Assembly (NCBI RefSeq): GCF_023656565.1
Contig: NZ_JAMOKG010000001.1
Span: 68,456-132,455, forward strand
DNA from: Flavobacterium tyrosinilyticum
GTDB taxonomy: Bacteria; Bacteroidota; Bacteroidia; Flavobacteriales; Flavobacteriaceae
Direction: 5' to 3'
Length of the DNA stretch: 64,000 bases
Within the stretch, counting starts at the first letter, position 1, and each line of letters opens with the position of its first letter. The notes below the pieces were generated by a model. The model was not told the origin of the DNA and searched no databases. It saw nothing but the letters and a program-made list of their open reading frames with translations. This document shows, piece by piece, positions 33,664 through 41,645 of the stretch. The position numbers and the translations under genes were made by a program.

Positions 33664-35640
33664 ATGACTTTCACAGAACAAATACAACAAGGAATACCTT
33701 CTATACTACCATCAAAGCAGGCTTACGATCCAGCAATTAATCATGCTCCGAAACGAAAAGAAATTCTTTCGGCAGAAGAAAAAAAGTTGGCGCTGAAAAA
33801 TGCTTTACGTTATTTCGATCCAAAACATCACGCCGAATTACTTCCTGAATTTTTAGAAGAATTAGAAGAATACGGCCGTATTTATATGTATCGTCTTCGT
33901 CCAGATTACAGAATGTACGCAAGACCAATTGATGAATATCCTGGAAAATCATTGCAGGCAAAAGCGATTATGCACATGATTCAGAACAATCTGGATTATG
34001 CTGTTGCACAGCATCCACATGAATTGATTACGTATGGAGGAAACGGAGCCGTTTTTCAAAACTGGGCGCAGTATTTATTGACGATGCAATATTTATCTGA
34101 AATGACAGACGAGCAGACTTTAACCATGTATTCAGGACACCCAATGGGATTATTCCCTTCGCATAAAGAAGCGCCGAGAGTTGTGGTTACTAACGGAATG
34201 GTGATTCCGAATTACTCGAAACCTGACGATTGGGAAAAAATGAATGCATTGGGAGTTTCGCAATACGGACAAATGACGGCGGGAAGTTATATGTACATTG
34301 GCCCGCAGGGAATTGTGCACGGAACGACAATTACGGTTTTAAACGGTTTTAGAAAAATAAAACAAAATCCTGAAGGAAGTTTATTTGTAACTTCTGGTCT
34401 TGGCGGAATGTCTGGCGCACAACCGAAAGCAGGAAATATTGCAGGTTGTATTACGGTTTGTGCTGAGGTAAATCCGAAAATCACAAAAATTCGTCACGAA
34501 CAAGGCTGGATTAATGAAGTGGTAACTTCTACAGACGAATTGGTTGCCAGAGTCACTTTGGCGAAAGCCAATAAAGAAACGGTTTCTATTGCCTATTTAG
34601 GAAATGTGGTAGATGTTTGGGAACGTTTTGATGAAGAAAATATCAAGATCGATTTAGGTTCAGACCAGACTTCGCTTCATAATCCGTGGGCTGGTGGTTA
34701 TTATCCAGTTGGAATTTCTTTTGAAGAAGCAAATGATTTGATGGCCAATAATCCAGAATTATTTAAAGAAAAAGTTCAGGAAACGTTACGTCGTCATGCA
34801 GATGCAATTAACAAACACACTGCAAAAGGAACTTACTTTTTTGATTACGGAAATGCCTTTTTATTAGAAGCTTCTCGAGCAGGAGCCGATGTAATGGCCG
34901 AAAATAATATCGATTTTAAATATCCAAGTTACGTTCAGGATATTATGGGCCCAATGTGTTTCGATTATGGATTTGGTCCTTTCCGTTGGGTTTGTACTTC
35001 AGGGAAACCAGAAGATTTATTAAAAACAGATGCAATTGCTTGCGAAGTTTTGGAAAAAATGGCTGAAACCGCTCCAAATGAAATTCAGCAGCAAATGCAG
35101 GATAATATTAAATGGATTAAAGGCGCACAGGAAAATAAATTGGTTGTAGGTTCACAAGCTCGAATCTTGTATGCTGATGCAGAAGGCCGAATCAAGATTG
35201 CAGAAGTTTTTAATCAGGCAATTGCAAAAGGTGAAATTGGCGCGGTTGTTTTAGGACGCGATCACCACGACGTTTCAGGAACTGATTCTCCTTATAGAGA
35301 GACTTCCAACATCTATGACGGATCTCGTTTTACCGCCGATATGGCAATTCATAATGTTATCGGAGATAGCTTTAGGGGAGCAACTTGGGTTTCTATACAC
35401 AATGGCGGCGGAGTTGGCTGGGGTGAGGTTATAAATGGTGGTTTTGGTATGGTTCTTGATGGTTCTACAGAGGCTTCAAAACGTTTAGCATCAATGCTTT
35501 TCTGGGATGTTAACAACGGAATTTCAAGAAGAAGCTGGGCTCGAAATGAAGGTGCTGTTTTTGCCATAAAAAGAGCCATGGAAGTTGAGCCTTTATTAAA
35601 AGTGACTTTACCAAATTTAGTTGACGAAAGTTTGCTTTAA
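33664..35640 (+). CDS. hutU: Urocanate hydratase
   Basis: 658 aa, about 100 residues longer than the proteobacterial enzyme, as in the Bacteroidota form. NAD-dependent hydratase converting urocanate to imidazolonepropionate in histidine degradation. Hallmarks: YGGNGAVFQNWAQYLLTMQYL (about 122-142), SGLGGMSGAQPKA (about 243-255, NAD loop), FDYGFGPFRWVCTSGKPEDL (about 434-453, with the conserved Cys) and GGGVGWGEVINGGFGMVLDG near 583-602. No hutH, hutI or hutG is adjacent, so this step stands apart from the rest of the pathway in this window. Confidence 0.95.
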   Translation: MTFTEQIQQGIPSILPSKQAYDPAINHAPKRKEILSAEEKKLALKNALRYFDPKHHAELLPEFLEELEEYGRIYMYRLRPDYRMYARPIDEYPGKSLQAKAIMHMIQNNLDYAVAQHPHELITYGGNGAVFQNWAQYLLTMQYLSEMTDEQTLTMYSGHPMGLFPSHKEAPRVVVTNGMVIPNYSKPDDWEKMNALGVSQYGQMTAGSYMYIGPQGIVHGTTITVLNGFRKIKQNPEGSLFVTSGLGGMSGAQPKAGNIAGCITVCAEVNPKITKIRHEQGWINEVVTSTDELVARVTLAKANKETVSIAYLGNVVDVWERFDEENIKIDLGSDQTSLHNPWAGGYYPVGISFEEANDLMANNPELFKEKVQETLRRHADAINKHTAKGTYFFDYGNAFLLEASRAGADVMAENNIDFKYPSYVQDIMGPMCFDYGFGPFRWVCTSGKPEDLLKTDAIACEVLEKMAETAPNEIQQQMQDNIKWIKGAQENKLVVGSQARILYADAEGRIKIAEVFNQAIAKGEIGAVVLGRDHHDVSGTDSPYRETSNIYDGSRFTADMAIHNVIGDSFRGATWVSIHNGGGVGWGEVINGGFGMVLDGSTEASKRLASMLFWDVNNGISRRSWARNEGAVFAIKRAMEVEPLLKVTLPNLVDESLL

Positions 35641-35650
35641 AATAATGCAA

Positions 35651-35708
35651 TGTCATCCTGAGCGAAGTCGAAGGCTTACAACAACGAAAGGTCTTCGATT
35701 CCGCTCAG
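35651..35708. repeat. Dispersed inverted repeat between hutU and the DUF4136 gene
   Basis: CTGAGCGAAGTCGAAG (35658-35673) and, inverted, CTTCGATTCCGCTCAG (35693-35708), preceded by TGTCATC. Imperfect stem. It resembles the TGTCATCCTGAGCGAAGTCGAAG-type repeats scattered through Flavobacterium genomes. Confidence 0.65.
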
Positions 35709-35748
35709 CCTAACAGACTTAAAAAAAGAACATTTAATTTTTGAATAT

Positions 35749-36285
35749 ATGAAAACACTAAAGTTAATTCCGTTTTTCCTGCTTTTGATCCTTACTTCAT
35801 GTAGCAGTGTGACTGTTTATTCTGATTATGACAAAACTGTCGATTTTGCGCCTTATAAAACGTACGCCTATTTTAAGCCCGGAATTGACAAGGTTGAAAT
35901 ATCAGATTTAGACAAAAGAAGAATTCTACGCGCTATTGATGATCAAATGCAAGCTAAAGGATTTACAAAAAGCGACAATCCAGATTTGCTGATCAATATT
36001 TTTACTAAATCAAGAGAGCAGGTAGATGTAAACCAATTTAGTGCTGGCTGGGGTTATGGCTGGGGCTGGGGTTGGAATCCTTATATGATGTATGGAAATC
36101 AAACTACCGTTTCTACTTCTACTGAAGGAACTTTGTACATTGATTTGATCGATGCTAAAAAGAAAGAAATGATCTGGCAAGGTGAAGGAATCGGAACTTT
36201 GACAAGAAACATCGATAAAAAAGATGAAAAAATTGCTGAATTTGTAGGCAAAATTTTAGCTCAATATCCGCCAGTTAAAAAATAG
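35749..36285 (+). CDS. DUF4136 lipoprotein
   Basis: 178 aa. Lipobox TSC (C18 of MKTLKLIPFFLLLILTSCSS), then VYSDYDKTVDFAPYKTYAYFKPG, the opening block of DUF4136. KRRILRAIDDQMQAKGF and NPDLLINIFTKSRE are also family-typical. A glycine/tryptophan-rich tract GWGYGWGWGWNPY (about 102-114) interrupts the fold, as commonly seen in these proteins. LYIDLIDAKKKEMIWQGEG near residue 130 is the C-terminal block. Envelope lipoprotein of unknown function. Confidence 0.88.
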   Translation: MKTLKLIPFFLLLILTSCSSVTVYSDYDKTVDFAPYKTYAYFKPGIDKVEISDLDKRRILRAIDDQMQAKGFTKSDNPDLLINIFTKSREQVDVNQFSAGWGYGWGWGWNPYMMYGNQTTVSTSTEGTLYIDLIDAKKKEMIWQGEGIGTLTRNIDKKDEKIAEFVGKILAQYPPVKK

Positions 36286-36333
36286 TTTTCAGTCGCAATT
36301 GGCAGTTCTCAGCTTTTATAAAACTTTAAATAG

Positions 36334-36366
36334 TTGTGAACTTTCCAGAAATAATTAATACATTTG
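36334..36366 (+). promoter_or_regulatory. Promoter of the ilvA leader transcript
   Basis: TTG (36334-36336), 22-base spacer, TACATTTG (36359-36366). It ends 20 bases before the leader ATG, so a transcript would include the leader peptide and terminator. Confidence 0.65.
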
Positions 36367-36386
36367 CTACTCAATCAACTAGAAAA

Positions 36387-36446
36387 ATGAAAAACTTTAA
36401 CAACATTATTATCGCTATTATTAGCATTATTGCAATTCAGCAGTAA
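36387..36446 (+). CDS. Isoleucine-rich leader peptide of ilvA
   Basis: 19 codons plus TAA: MKNFNNIIIAIISIIAIQQ. Eight of the 19 residues are isoleucine, in runs III, II, II and I. It follows a good promoter, precedes a strong terminator by about 40 bases, and the next gene makes threonine deaminase, the committed and isoleucine-regulated step of isoleucine synthesis. When charged tRNA-Ile is scarce, ribosome stalling in the Ile run would be expected to block terminator folding and let transcription reach ilvA. Leu and Val codons are absent, so control would be specific to isoleucine. The attenuation mechanism is inferred; alternative pairings were not computed. Confidence 0.85.
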   Translation: MKNFNNIIIAIISIIAIQQ

Positions 36447-36486
36447 TGGCGAGGTGTTATATAAGTTTGTAAAATATAATTTATAG

Positions 36487-36512
36487 AAACCTCCCAATCG
36501 GGAGGTTTTTTA
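36487..36512 (+). terminator. ilvA attenuator terminator
   Basis: AACCTCCC (36488-36495), AATC, GGGAGGTT (36500-36507), then TTTTTAT. It lies 41 bases after the leader peptide stop and 114 bases before the ilvA ATG. Confidence 0.85.
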
Positions 36513-36536
36513 TTTTAAGAAAGTTCAAGACAAATA

Positions 36537-36608
36537 TTTTTTGCCACAGATTTCACAGATTCACACAGATTAAAAATCATTATAATCCTTTTAATCTGTG
36601 GCAAAAAA
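36537..36608. repeat. Dispersed inverted repeat before ilvA
   Basis: TTTTTTGCCACAGATT (36537-36552) and AATCTGTGGCAAAAAA (36593-36608), a perfect 16-base inverted pair, with CACAGATT repeated between them (36556-36572). It lies between the attenuator and the ilvA start, in the 5' untranslated part of the mRNA. Confidence 0.7.
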
Positions 36609-36625
36609 AATAAAAACAAAACATC

Positions 36626-37870
36626 ATGAGTTTATTTAACGAAGTACTTAATGCCCAAAAGCAGCTTGAAAATGTAGTTGCCGCTACTCCTCTAACCCAA
36701 AATTTGAACCTTTCAGACGAATTTGAATCTACTATTTTATTAAAAAGAGAAGATTTGCAAATTGTTCGTTCGTATAAAATTCGGGGTGCTTACAATAAGA
36801 TTTCTTCGTTAAATGAAAAAGAAAAAGCAAACGGAATTGTTTGTGCCAGTGCAGGAAATCATGCTCAAGGTGTTGCCTATTCTTGCAATCTTTTAAAGAT
36901 TCAAGGCAAAATTTATATGCCTAAAACAACTCCAAAACAAAAAGTAAAGCAAGTTCAATTATTCGGGAAATCGTTTGTTGAAATTGTTTTAACTGGAGAT
37001 ACTTTTGATGACGCTTATGCTTCTGCAACTGCTGATGCTATAAAAAATCATAAAACATTTATTCACCCTTTTGATGATGAAAAAGTAATTGCTGGACAAG
37101 GAACTGTTGGGTTAGAAATCTTAGAAAGTTGTAAAGAACCTATCGATTATGTTTTTGTTCCAATCGGAGGCGGCGGATTGGCTTCGGGATTGTCTGAAGT
37201 TTTTAAGCATTTAAGTCCAAATACCAAAATAATAGGAGTCGAACCAAAAGGTGCGCCTTCAATGAAAACTTCGCTTGAAGAAAACAAAAATACGGCACTA
37301 AAAACTATAGACAAATTTGTAGATGGAGCTGCTGTAAAACAAGTTGGAGATAAAACTTTTGAAATCTGCCGATATAATCTGGAAGATATAATTTTGGTTC
37401 CCGAAGGAAAAGTCTGCACTACAATTTTAAGATTGTATAATGAAGAAGCAATGGTTGTTGAACCAGCAGGAGCATTAACAATTGCAGCTTTAGATTTTTA
37501 CAAAGATAAAATTAAAGGTAAAAATGTAGTTTGTATTGTAAGCGGAAGCAATAATGATATTGAAAGAACTGCCGAAATAAAAGAGCGTTCTCTACTTTAT
37601 GAAGGTTTGATGCACTATTTTATGATTCAGTTTCCACAGCGTCCAGGAGCTTTAAAAGAATTTGTCAATAATATTTTAGGGCCTGATGATGACATCACGT
37701 ATTTTCAGTTTGCTAAGAAAAACAGTCGCGAAGTTGGTTCTGTTGTCGTTGGTTTAGAATTGAAAAACAAAAACGACATTATGCCTATTAAATTAAAAAT
37801 GACCGAAAATGGTTTTGAGTTTCAATACCTGAATGATAATCAAGATTTGTTTACACAATTGATTGGATAA
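36626..37870 (+). CDS. ilvA: Threonine deaminase (threonine ammonia-lyase)
   Basis: 414 aa. PLP enzyme converting threonine to 2-oxobutanoate, first step of isoleucine synthesis. RSYKIRGAYNKI carries the Schiff-base K51; SAGNHAQGVAYSC (about 74-86) and the glycine loop PIGGGGLASG (about 176-185) bind PLP. A single ACT-like regulatory domain occupies about 325-410 (YFMIQFPQRPGALKEFV), giving the shorter IlvA form. The window contains no other ilv or leu gene. Expression is probably controlled by the Ile-rich leader directly upstream. Confidence 0.95.
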   Translation: MSLFNEVLNAQKQLENVVAATPLTQNLNLSDEFESTILLKREDLQIVRSYKIRGAYNKISSLNEKEKANGIVCASAGNHAQGVAYSCNLLKIQGKIYMPKTTPKQKVKQVQLFGKSFVEIVLTGDTFDDAYASATADAIKNHKTFIHPFDDEKVIAGQGTVGLEILESCKEPIDYVFVPIGGGGLASGLSEVFKHLSPNTKIIGVEPKGAPSMKTSLEENKNTALKTIDKFVDGAAVKQVGDKTFEICRYNLEDIILVPEGKVCTTILRLYNEEAMVVEPAGALTIAALDFYKDKIKGKNVVCIVSGSNNDIERTAEIKERSLLYEGLMHYFMIQFPQRPGALKEFVNNILGPDDDITYFQFAKKNSREVGSVVVGLELKNKNDIMPIKLKMTENGFEFQYLNDNQDLFTQLIG

Positions 37871-37916
37871 TCTTGTCTGAAATGATAAATGTCAGAAAAC
37901 AAAAAAGAAGTTATCG

Positions 37917-37924
37917 TATTTTTG
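37917..37924 (+). promoter_or_regulatory. -7 element of the truncated hemoglobin gene
   Basis: TATTTTTG, matching TAnnTTTG, 23 bases before the ATG. No TTG partner at the expected distance. Confidence 0.4.
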
Positions 37925-37947
37925 CATTTTACTTTAAAACTTAAAAA

Positions 37948-38358
37948 ATGACAGCTTTAAAAGATATTTCGACAATAGAAGACATTCAGCAAATGGTTAA
38001 TAGCTTTTATGCAAATGTTAGAAAGGACGATTTAATCGGGCCGATATTTAATGATAAATTACAAGACCGTTGGGAACCTCATCTGCAAAAAATGTACAAT
38101 TTTTGGCAGACGATTCTATTTGATGTTCGCGCTTATTCTGGAACGCCTTTTCCTCCACATAAACAGTTACCAGTAGACAAAACGCACTTTGACCGTTGGA
38201 TCGCTATTTTTAATTCGACAATCGATTCACAATTTGCAGGACCAATAACCGAAGAAGCCAAAATGCGCGCTACGAATATGGCTTTTATGTTTAGCCATAA
38301 AATTGAGTATTTTAGAAATGCAGAAAATGAAATGAGAAATGCAATAAAAAAATCTTAA
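37948..38358 (+). CDS. Group III truncated hemoglobin
   Basis: 136 aa, typical for truncated hemoglobins. The sequence DLIGPIFNDKLQDRWEPHLQKMYNFWQTIL (about 28-57) and PFPPHKQLPVDKTHFDRWIAIF (about 67-88) are the class III signature; H71 is the likely proximal heme ligand (H80 is the other candidate), and W53 and Y50 line the distal side. Class III members bind O2, NO or other ligands and are linked to NO detoxification or microaerobic life in other bacteria; the role here is not shown. Transcribed from its own -7 element. Confidence 0.9.
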   Translation: MTALKDISTIEDIQQMVNSFYANVRKDDLIGPIFNDKLQDRWEPHLQKMYNFWQTILFDVRAYSGTPFPPHKQLPVDKTHFDRWIAIFNSTIDSQFAGPITEEAKMRATNMAFMFSHKIEYFRNAENEMRNAIKKS

Positions 38359-38388
38359 AAAATTTCTTTCAATTAAAAAGCAGAACTT

Positions 38389-38396
38389 TATATTTG
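38389..38396 (+). promoter_or_regulatory. -7 element for the following secreted protein
   Basis: TATATTTG, matching TAnnTTTG, 38 bases before the ATG at 38435. No clear -33 half. Confidence 0.35.
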
Positions 38397-38434
38397 ATAA
38401 AATGAATTAAACCCAAATCTATATTCTTTTATTT

Positions 38435-38875
38435 ATGAAAAAAGTTATTTTCTTTATTGCAATCTGTTTCTCATTTTTAAACCAATTATCAGCACAAACC
38501 ACAGCTTCTAATTTATACAAAGGAACTGTCGATGGAAAAACCCCGATTACACTTTACATTCAGACATCAGAAAATCAATGCAATGCCGATTTAAGCTATG
38601 CGGCTATGTATCGCTACAATAAATCAAAAAATTGGATTCAAATTTATCCTACTCAAAACAAAAAGAAAGAAAATGAGTTTGTTATGGTTGAACACAATTT
38701 CAGTGGTGTTTTAATCTTACAGAAAAGCGGCAATACTTTCACCGGTTTATGGATTAGCCCTGATGCTAAAAAACAATTGAAAGTAGAGGTAAAAGAAACT
38801 CCAATGACCAAAAAAGAGATTGAAAACTATCAACAAACAATGGAAAGAGTAAGTTTCGATAATAACGACTGCTAA
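38435..38875 (+). CDS. Small secreted protein of unknown function
   Basis: 146 aa with signal peptide MKKVIFFIAICFSFLNQLSAQ. The mature part is a short beta-rich domain: NLYKGTVDGKTPITLYIQ, VMVEHNFSGVLILQKSGNTFTGLWISPDAKKQLKVEVKE. Two cysteines (at about 46 and the last residue) might form a disulfide. No family recognised. It lies between the truncated hemoglobin and the aromatic hydroxylase, on the same strand; a link to either is not evident. Confidence 0.7.
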   Translation: MKKVIFFIAICFSFLNQLSAQTTASNLYKGTVDGKTPITLYIQTSENQCNADLSYAAMYRYNKSKNWIQIYPTQNKKKENEFVMVEHNFSGVLILQKSGNTFTGLWISPDAKKQLKVEVKETPMTKKEIENYQQTMERVSFDNNDC

Positions 38876-39012
38876 AATCGCATTTATTTCAGCTCTTTAA
38901 AAATCTAAAAAAATGCAATAAAAGTCAATTTCGAATAAAAATTTTGCGATGGATGATAAAAAATGGAGTCTTAAATTCGTAATTTTACATTTTAATCTAC
39001 AACGTTTTCGAA

Positions 39013-40776
39013 ATGAATCCAAATATTGAAACCAATCCGTTATTAGAGAGATTGCCGAAGCATTTACAGCAATTTATTAAACCTCAAGATTATAGTGACT
39101 ACACTCCTATCAATCAAGCGGTTTGGCGATATGTTATGCGCAAAAATGTAGATTATCTTTCTAAAGTTGCACATCATTCTTATTTAGAAGGTTTACGCAA
39201 AACAGGAATCGAAATTGATTCTATTCCGAGCATGTACGGCATGAACCGAATTCTAAGTGAAATTGGATGGGCTGCGGTTGCAGTTGATGGCTTTATTCCG
39301 CCAAATGCTTTTATGGAATTTCAAGCTTATAATGTTTTGGTTATTGCTTCAGACATTAGACAATTAGAACATATTGAATATACTCCTGCTCCAGACATCA
39401 TTCACGAAGGTGCAGGTCACGCTCCTATTATTGCCAATCCAGAATATGCCGAATATTTAAGACGTTTTGGCGAAATTGGCTGTAAAGCGATTTCTTCTCA
39501 TAAAGATTATCAAATGTATGAAGCGATTCGTCTGCTTTCTATTTTAAAAGAAGCAGAAGATACGCCACAAGAAAAAATCGATGAGGCCGAAAAAGCGGTT
39601 GCCGATTTGCAAAACAACATGGGCGAATTATCTGAAATGGCTCAAATTCGAAACCTGCACTGGTGGACCGTTGAATACGGTTTGATTGGAACGGTTGAAA
39701 ATCCAAAAATTTATGGTGCGGGATTACTTTCTTCTATTGGAGAAAGCGCTTGGTGCATGACTGATAATGTGAAGAAAATTCCGTATGATATTTCTGCAGC
39801 CAATCAGAATTTTGATATTACTCAATTGCAACCTCAGCTATATGTAACGCCAAATTTCTCTTATTTGAGTTTGATTTTGGAAGAATTTGCAAATAAAATG
39901 GCTTTACGAACTGGAGGTTTGTCGGGTATCCAGAAACTGATTCAATCGAATGCTTTAGGAACAATAGAATTAAGTACAGGTTTACAAATTTCTGGAGTTT
40001 TTACCAATGTAATTGAAGAAGAAGGAAAACCAGTTTACATTCAGACTACTGGAAAAACAGCTCTTTCTTACCGCGAAAAAGAATTAGTTGGTCACGGAAC
40101 TTTAACGCATCCGCATGGATTTGGAAGTCCGATCGGGAAACTAAAAGGTTTTAATCTGGCGATTGAAGATATGAGTCCGAAAGATTTACAGGCTTACAGT
40201 ATTGTAGAAAACGAAACTGTAAAACTGGAATTTGAAGGCAATATTATTGTGGAGGGCGAAATCATTACAGGTTCTAGGAACTTACATGGAGAAATCATTC
40301 TAATTAGTTTTAAAAATTGTACCGTTACTCATGGAGAAACTATTTTGTTTCAGCCTGAATGGGGTAATTATGATATGGCAATTGGTAAAAAAGTGATTTC
40401 TGCATTCTCTGGCCCAGCCGATGTGAATAGTTTTGATTTAATTAATATTGTTCCTTCAACAAAAACAATTAAAGCGAAACATACTGAGGAACGTGATGAA
40501 TTGGAAGTTTTATATGCTACAGTTAGAAACATAAGAAATAATAATGACTCTAAATCGGAATTGAAATCGGTTTTTGAAAAAGTCAAAAGTAATCATTCAA
40601 ATGACTGGCTGTTAAATATCGAAATTGCCGAGCTTCTGAAAGATTCAGATGAGAAACAGCTTTTGCAAGAAGTTTTGGTATATCTGGATCAATTGAAAGA
40701 AAGACGTCCCGAAATTGCGCATTTAATTTCTGGTGGATTGGATTTGATTTTTGATAATTTGCCACAAAGGCACTAA
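39013..40776 (+). CDS. Aromatic amino acid hydroxylase (phenylalanine 4-monooxygenase-like)
   Basis: 587 aa, about twice the size of the proteobacterial phenylalanine hydroxylase, as in the Bacteroidota long form. The catalytic domain spans about 30-330: ASDIRQLEHIEYTPAPDIIHEGAGH supplies iron ligands H131 and H136, and HWWTVEYGLIG the third ligand E221. The C-terminal half (about 340-587) is a separate, less conserved region of unknown role. The enzyme uses tetrahydropterin and O2. The final four residues (PQRH) and stop are encoded by a GCCACAAAGGCACTAAGG-type dispersed repeat, so the native C-terminus has been captured by a repeat. Confidence 0.88.
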   Translation: MNPNIETNPLLERLPKHLQQFIKPQDYSDYTPINQAVWRYVMRKNVDYLSKVAHHSYLEGLRKTGIEIDSIPSMYGMNRILSEIGWAAVAVDGFIPPNAFMEFQAYNVLVIASDIRQLEHIEYTPAPDIIHEGAGHAPIIANPEYAEYLRRFGEIGCKAISSHKDYQMYEAIRLLSILKEAEDTPQEKIDEAEKAVADLQNNMGELSEMAQIRNLHWWTVEYGLIGTVENPKIYGAGLLSSIGESAWCMTDNVKKIPYDISAANQNFDITQLQPQLYVTPNFSYLSLILEEFANKMALRTGGLSGIQKLIQSNALGTIELSTGLQISGVFTNVIEEEGKPVYIQTTGKTALSYREKELVGHGTLTHPHGFGSPIGKLKGFNLAIEDMSPKDLQAYSIVENETVKLEFEGNIIVEGEIITGSRNLHGEIILISFKNCTVTHGETILFQPEWGNYDMAIGKKVISAFSGPADVNSFDLINIVPSTKTIKAKHTEERDELEVLYATVRNIRNNNDSKSELKSVFEKVKSNHSNDWLLNIEIAELLKDSDEKQLLQEVLVYLDQLKERRPEIAHLISGGLDLIFDNLPQRH

Positions 40777-40885
40777 GGCGCAAAGTTTTTATATCATTTT
40801 GTTTTTCACGCAGATTTTGCAGATTTAAGCTGATTCTGCAGATTTTTTAATCTCGCAAAGACACAGAGTCGCAAAGCTTTCCCCT
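40759..40885. repeat. Dispersed repeat tract at the 3' end of the hydroxylase gene
   Basis: GCCACAAAGGCACTAAGG (40762-40779), then CGCAGATTTTGCAGATTTAAG-type sequence and TCGCAAAGACACAGAGTCGCAAAG (40853-40876). The same motifs recur near 50028-50055, 54868-54917 and 55370-55620. The first one overlaps the stop codon of the hydroxylase gene. Confidence 0.6.
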
Positions 40886-40890
40886 ATTTT

Positions 40891-40993
40891 TTGTCATTTC
40901 GACGAAGGAGAAATCTCCGTAAGTAACTCCGTAAAGATAACCCTATCTTTGTCGAGCTTCTCGCGGAGATTTCTCCTTCGTCAGAAATGACAA
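40891..40993. repeat. Large imperfect inverted repeat (REP-like)
   Basis: Left arm TTGTCATTTCGACGAAGGAG...AAATCTCCG (40891-40919), right arm CGGAGATTTCTCC...TTCGTC..GAAATGACAA (40964-40993). The arms are nearly perfect complements; the middle ~44 bases contain further TCTTTGTCGAGC stem sequence. Long stem of a kind dispersed in Bacteroidota genomes; probably also a transcription terminator between convergent genes. Confidence 0.8.
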
Positions 40994-41008
40994 GATTCTG
41001 AAAAAAAT

Positions 41009-41572
41009 TTAGTAGTAGCTCAGTTTTATCTTTGTTGCTCCGTGTTTTTTATAACAGTTTAAAATACTTTTTAGCTGGTTTAACTCTTCAACAAACTTCT
41101 TAGAACTTAAATACCCATTATCTGCTGGATAACCAAAAAGTGGACTTTTTTCATATTCTCTTTGTTGCTTCTTCATTCGTTCCATTTCTTTCTTGTCAGT
41201 AGAATATCCATAACTTGGTGGATTAGCAGAATTATATTTTACCTTTTTATAATAATCAGGATTTGCTTTTATTTTCAGTAATAAATCATCTATTGTTTTT
41301 TCGAAGGTTTTTATATTCTTCCAATGTTTACTAGAATTTTCTTCACCTTCAAAATCATAATCCTGAAAAATCGAAAGGTTAATTTTCAGGATTTTTTCTA
41401 CCTGCATTACCATACTTTTTTCTTCAAAACCTCCTACTTGCTCAAAAAAGAAAGACAAACCTGAAGGAAAATCGTCTTTACAATTCGTTTTACCATTTGC
41501 TTCGATATAATAATCCATTCCAAAAAAATTGAAATTTAAGATTGATATCAGAAAACATAAACTTGCTTTCAT
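41009..41572 (-). CDS. Secreted protein of unknown function
   Basis: 187 aa. A hydrophobic N-terminus (MKASLCFLISILNFNFFG) suggests a signal peptide. The rest is charged and Lys/Tyr-rich, with a region SPLFGYPADNGYLSSKKFVEELNQLKSILNCYKKHGATKIKLSYY at the C-terminus. I do not recognise the family. It lies between two dispersed repeats and has no clear operon partner; it may be a poorly conserved accessory gene. Confidence 0.55.
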   Translation of the reverse strand: MKASLCFLISILNFNFFGMDYYIEANGKTNCKDDFPSGLSFFFEQVGGFEEKSMVMQVEKILKINLSIFQDYDFEGEENSSKHWKNIKTFEKTIDDLLLKIKANPDYYKKVKYNSANPPSYGYSTDKKEMERMKKQQREYEKSPLFGYPADNGYLSSKKFVEELNQLKSILNCYKKHGATKIKLSYY

Positions 41573-41645
41573 ATATTTTTATCTAAAATTTTAAATTTAA
41601 CTCTAATAAAAATCTTTGAGCCTTTGTTCCTTTGAACCTCAAAAA

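Larger units (their letters stand above)
36286..36625 (+). promoter_or_regulatory. ilvA leader region
   Basis: 340 bases that carry, in order, a promoter (36334-36366), a leader peptide gene (36387-36446), a terminator (36487-36512) and a dispersed inverted repeat (36537-36608) immediately before the ilvA ATG. This is the layout of a transcription attenuator. Confidence 0.75.
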
